DNA of 64,000 nt from Onchocerca volvulus. Its lineage: Eukaryota; Nematoda; Chromadorea; Rhabditida; Onchocercidae. Below, piece by piece: positions 62,485 through 64,000 of the stretch. Below the pieces are notes generated by a model that ran no database searches, was not told where the DNA came from, and saw only the letters and a list, made by a program, of their open reading frames with translations. Numbering within the stretch: the first letter of the stretch is position 1; each line of letters begins with the position of its first letter. A program made the position numbers and the translations under genes. Where the stretch lies: assembly GCA_000499405.2 (NCBI GenBank), contig HG738138.1, positions 17,529,119-17,593,118 of the forward strand, given 5' to 3'.

Positions 62485-64000
62485 TTACTTGTTTGAACCA
62501 AACAGAGACAGCAACATCCAAAAGATGTAAACAATATCCATGAAAACTTGAATTGCTGCAAATATGTAATCCTCGGGAGAAATTTCGTATTTTCGTCCTC
62601 CCATTATTGTCTGCAATATTTGAAAGAAATATCTTTTTCTTGTATATGAAAAATGACCATATCAAATGCCGCACTTTAAAAAAAAAAGGAAAACAATCAA
62701 TTTCCAAGACTTCTTGCTTTCAGTAATTTATAAAATTACATGACGTTTCTCATATTAACCCATGAAAAACAATTTCATTAAAAACAAGACAAAAACGTCC
62801 CGAAAAACTTTACTGGTTTTAAAACTCATTTCTATATTTTCTTTCAGTTTTCTAAAAATTACCTGGACGTCAATAGCCAAATAAATCATGAAAACCAGTG
62901 CAGCGAATCCAGCATAGATGGTGTACAACCATGTCACATGAAATGCTACAGCAGCAATGACTGCGACGATACCAAAAACCAGCAGAACCATTGAAATGAT
63001 GAACATTATGCCGTACATGCTGAAAGTGTATTTGTTCTCAGAATGTTAAACCATAATCCAAGCCTATTTCAAGTTGACTGTCACGGAATCTACTTTAAAC
63101 AAGAATCAGAATCCATCTGAAGATATCAACTAAAATCTCTATAAATCCACAAATTAAGTTCTCACTGTACATTATGCATTAGAGTGGAAAAAAAAACCTA
63201 ATTATAATAACCAATACAACCTATTTCGCATTATCCACGGTATTTATTTCAAATGATGATAAGATCAAAGCCCTAAGTATACTTGAAAAACAACTTTTAA
63301 ATCCTATTTAATGTCATGAACTTTTCATTGGTACTAAAGTGAAACAGTCTGTAGATAATTGACAAAGTCTTCAATAGTTTCAATATTGAAACCTCATAAA
63401 AAATATTTTGGGACTTAGAAATTCTCCCAAATAAATAAATTATTCAAAGTTTTATTTCAAAAATTTTATCACAAACCTCGTAAGGTCATATTTCGTCTGC
63501 GACGAAAAAATGATGATTCCACTGCAGCAAACGACTGTTATTATCAAGCAAAGTAATACTGAGACTAGTTGGTGATAAGAACAAAGCATCATAGTCATAT
63601 AGCCAATCGCCAGTGTTAGGATACTTAATGCAACCAAATTACCCGGAAATGATCTGAAATTTAAGCTCAAGTCAGTTAAATTTCACAAATTCTAAGCATT
63701 TAAAAGAATATTTTGCAACCGAAACAACTCATTTCTTTTTAAAAAAATGATTCAAAACTAAACCTTAAGACATGTTTCATTTTCTCAACTTCTTTTTAAT
63801 GTTTGACTATGTATGACAAATTACAAATTAAATATCTGCTATAGAAACAATATGTAGCAAATAGCTTATTTTATTCAATTCAAAATCAGCTTGCCACCAT
63901 TAATATTTGTGATTTTACTTAAATATTAAAAAAAAAATAAATAAATAAAAACTGAACCTTCGCACACTTTCACAGCACATTAATGTGAAATAGACCACTA
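62485..64000 (-). CDS. Lifeguard/TMBIM family membrane protein, 5' end outside window
   Basis: Lifeguard (GRINA/FAIM2/TMBIM) proteins are seven-helix Golgi/ER/endosomal membrane proteins linked to calcium handling and protection from cell death. Four exons join in frame: 63958->64000, 63477-63653, 62863-63019, 62485-62610, giving the last 167 residues. Matches to the family are the CCESVRRSFPGN loop (family CCxxxRRxFPxN), LTLAIGYMTMMLCSYH, TKYDLTSMYGIMFIISMVLL (family FQTKxDFTS), YAGFAALVFMIYLAIDVQ (family ...LAVDTQ), the following TIMGGRKYEISPEDYIFAA (family LSPEEYVFAA) and the C-terminal DIVYIFWMLLSLFG. The aspartates of AIDVQ and SPEDY, which in this superfamily form the pH-sensing di-aspartyl pair, are both present. 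The N-terminal Pro-rich part and first helices lie beyond the right edge. Confidence 0.9.

Overview
This window looks like nuclear chromosomal DNA of a parasitic nematode, most likely a filarial worm (Onchocercidae). It is very AT-rich, the genes are split into many small exons (about 60-300 bp, one of 1.1 kb), and acceptors follow a T-rich tract ending in TTTCAG or TTTTAG. Several start codons sit a few bases after such an acceptor, as expected for spliced-leader trans-splicing. The gene content is animal and nematode: UNC-87 calponin-like repeats, Kunitz secretory proteins, BBS8. The species cannot be fixed from the sequence alone. All exon structures were assembled by hand from reading frame, splice signals and remembered family sequences; I ran no alignment.

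Layout. 1-4510 (+): C-terminal half of Elongator subunit ELP1, tail-to-tail with 5013-8531 (-) WDR74/NSA1. 9030-10267 (-): ribosomal protein eL20 (L18a), sharing a 1.2 kb divergent spacer with 11457-13232 (+) CCDC97. 13469-15721 (-): a BAX-inhibitor-1-like membrane protein, divergent from 17285-21201 (+) UMP synthase. 23234-25930 (+): a decayed ABHD17-type depalmitoylase. 27188-28629 (+): an unrecognised secreted Cys-rich protein. 30283-31118 (-): a divergent LC8-type dynein light chain. 32103-36883 (-): a 772-residue secreted protein with two Kunitz domains and a long Q/R-rich tail. 40837-43107 (-): ATG5. 47686-52326 (+): UNC-87-type calponin-like muscle protein. 54255-57881 (+): BBS8/TTC8. 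62485 to the right edge (-): a lifeguard/TMBIM protein continuing outside the window.

Most genes are unrelated housekeeping functions (tRNA modification, ribosome assembly and structure, pyrimidine synthesis, autophagy, muscle, cilia), so the window is not a single pathway cluster. The less ordinary material is the Kunitz/Q-rich secreted protein, the Cys-rich secreted protein, the ABHD17 relic, and two strong inverted repeats: a perfect 22-bp stem at 40531-40590 and a 73-bp-arm hairpin inside an atg-5 intron. I found no tRNA, rRNA, CRISPR array, intact transposon or virus-derived gene. I did not find a clearly new multi-gene system.
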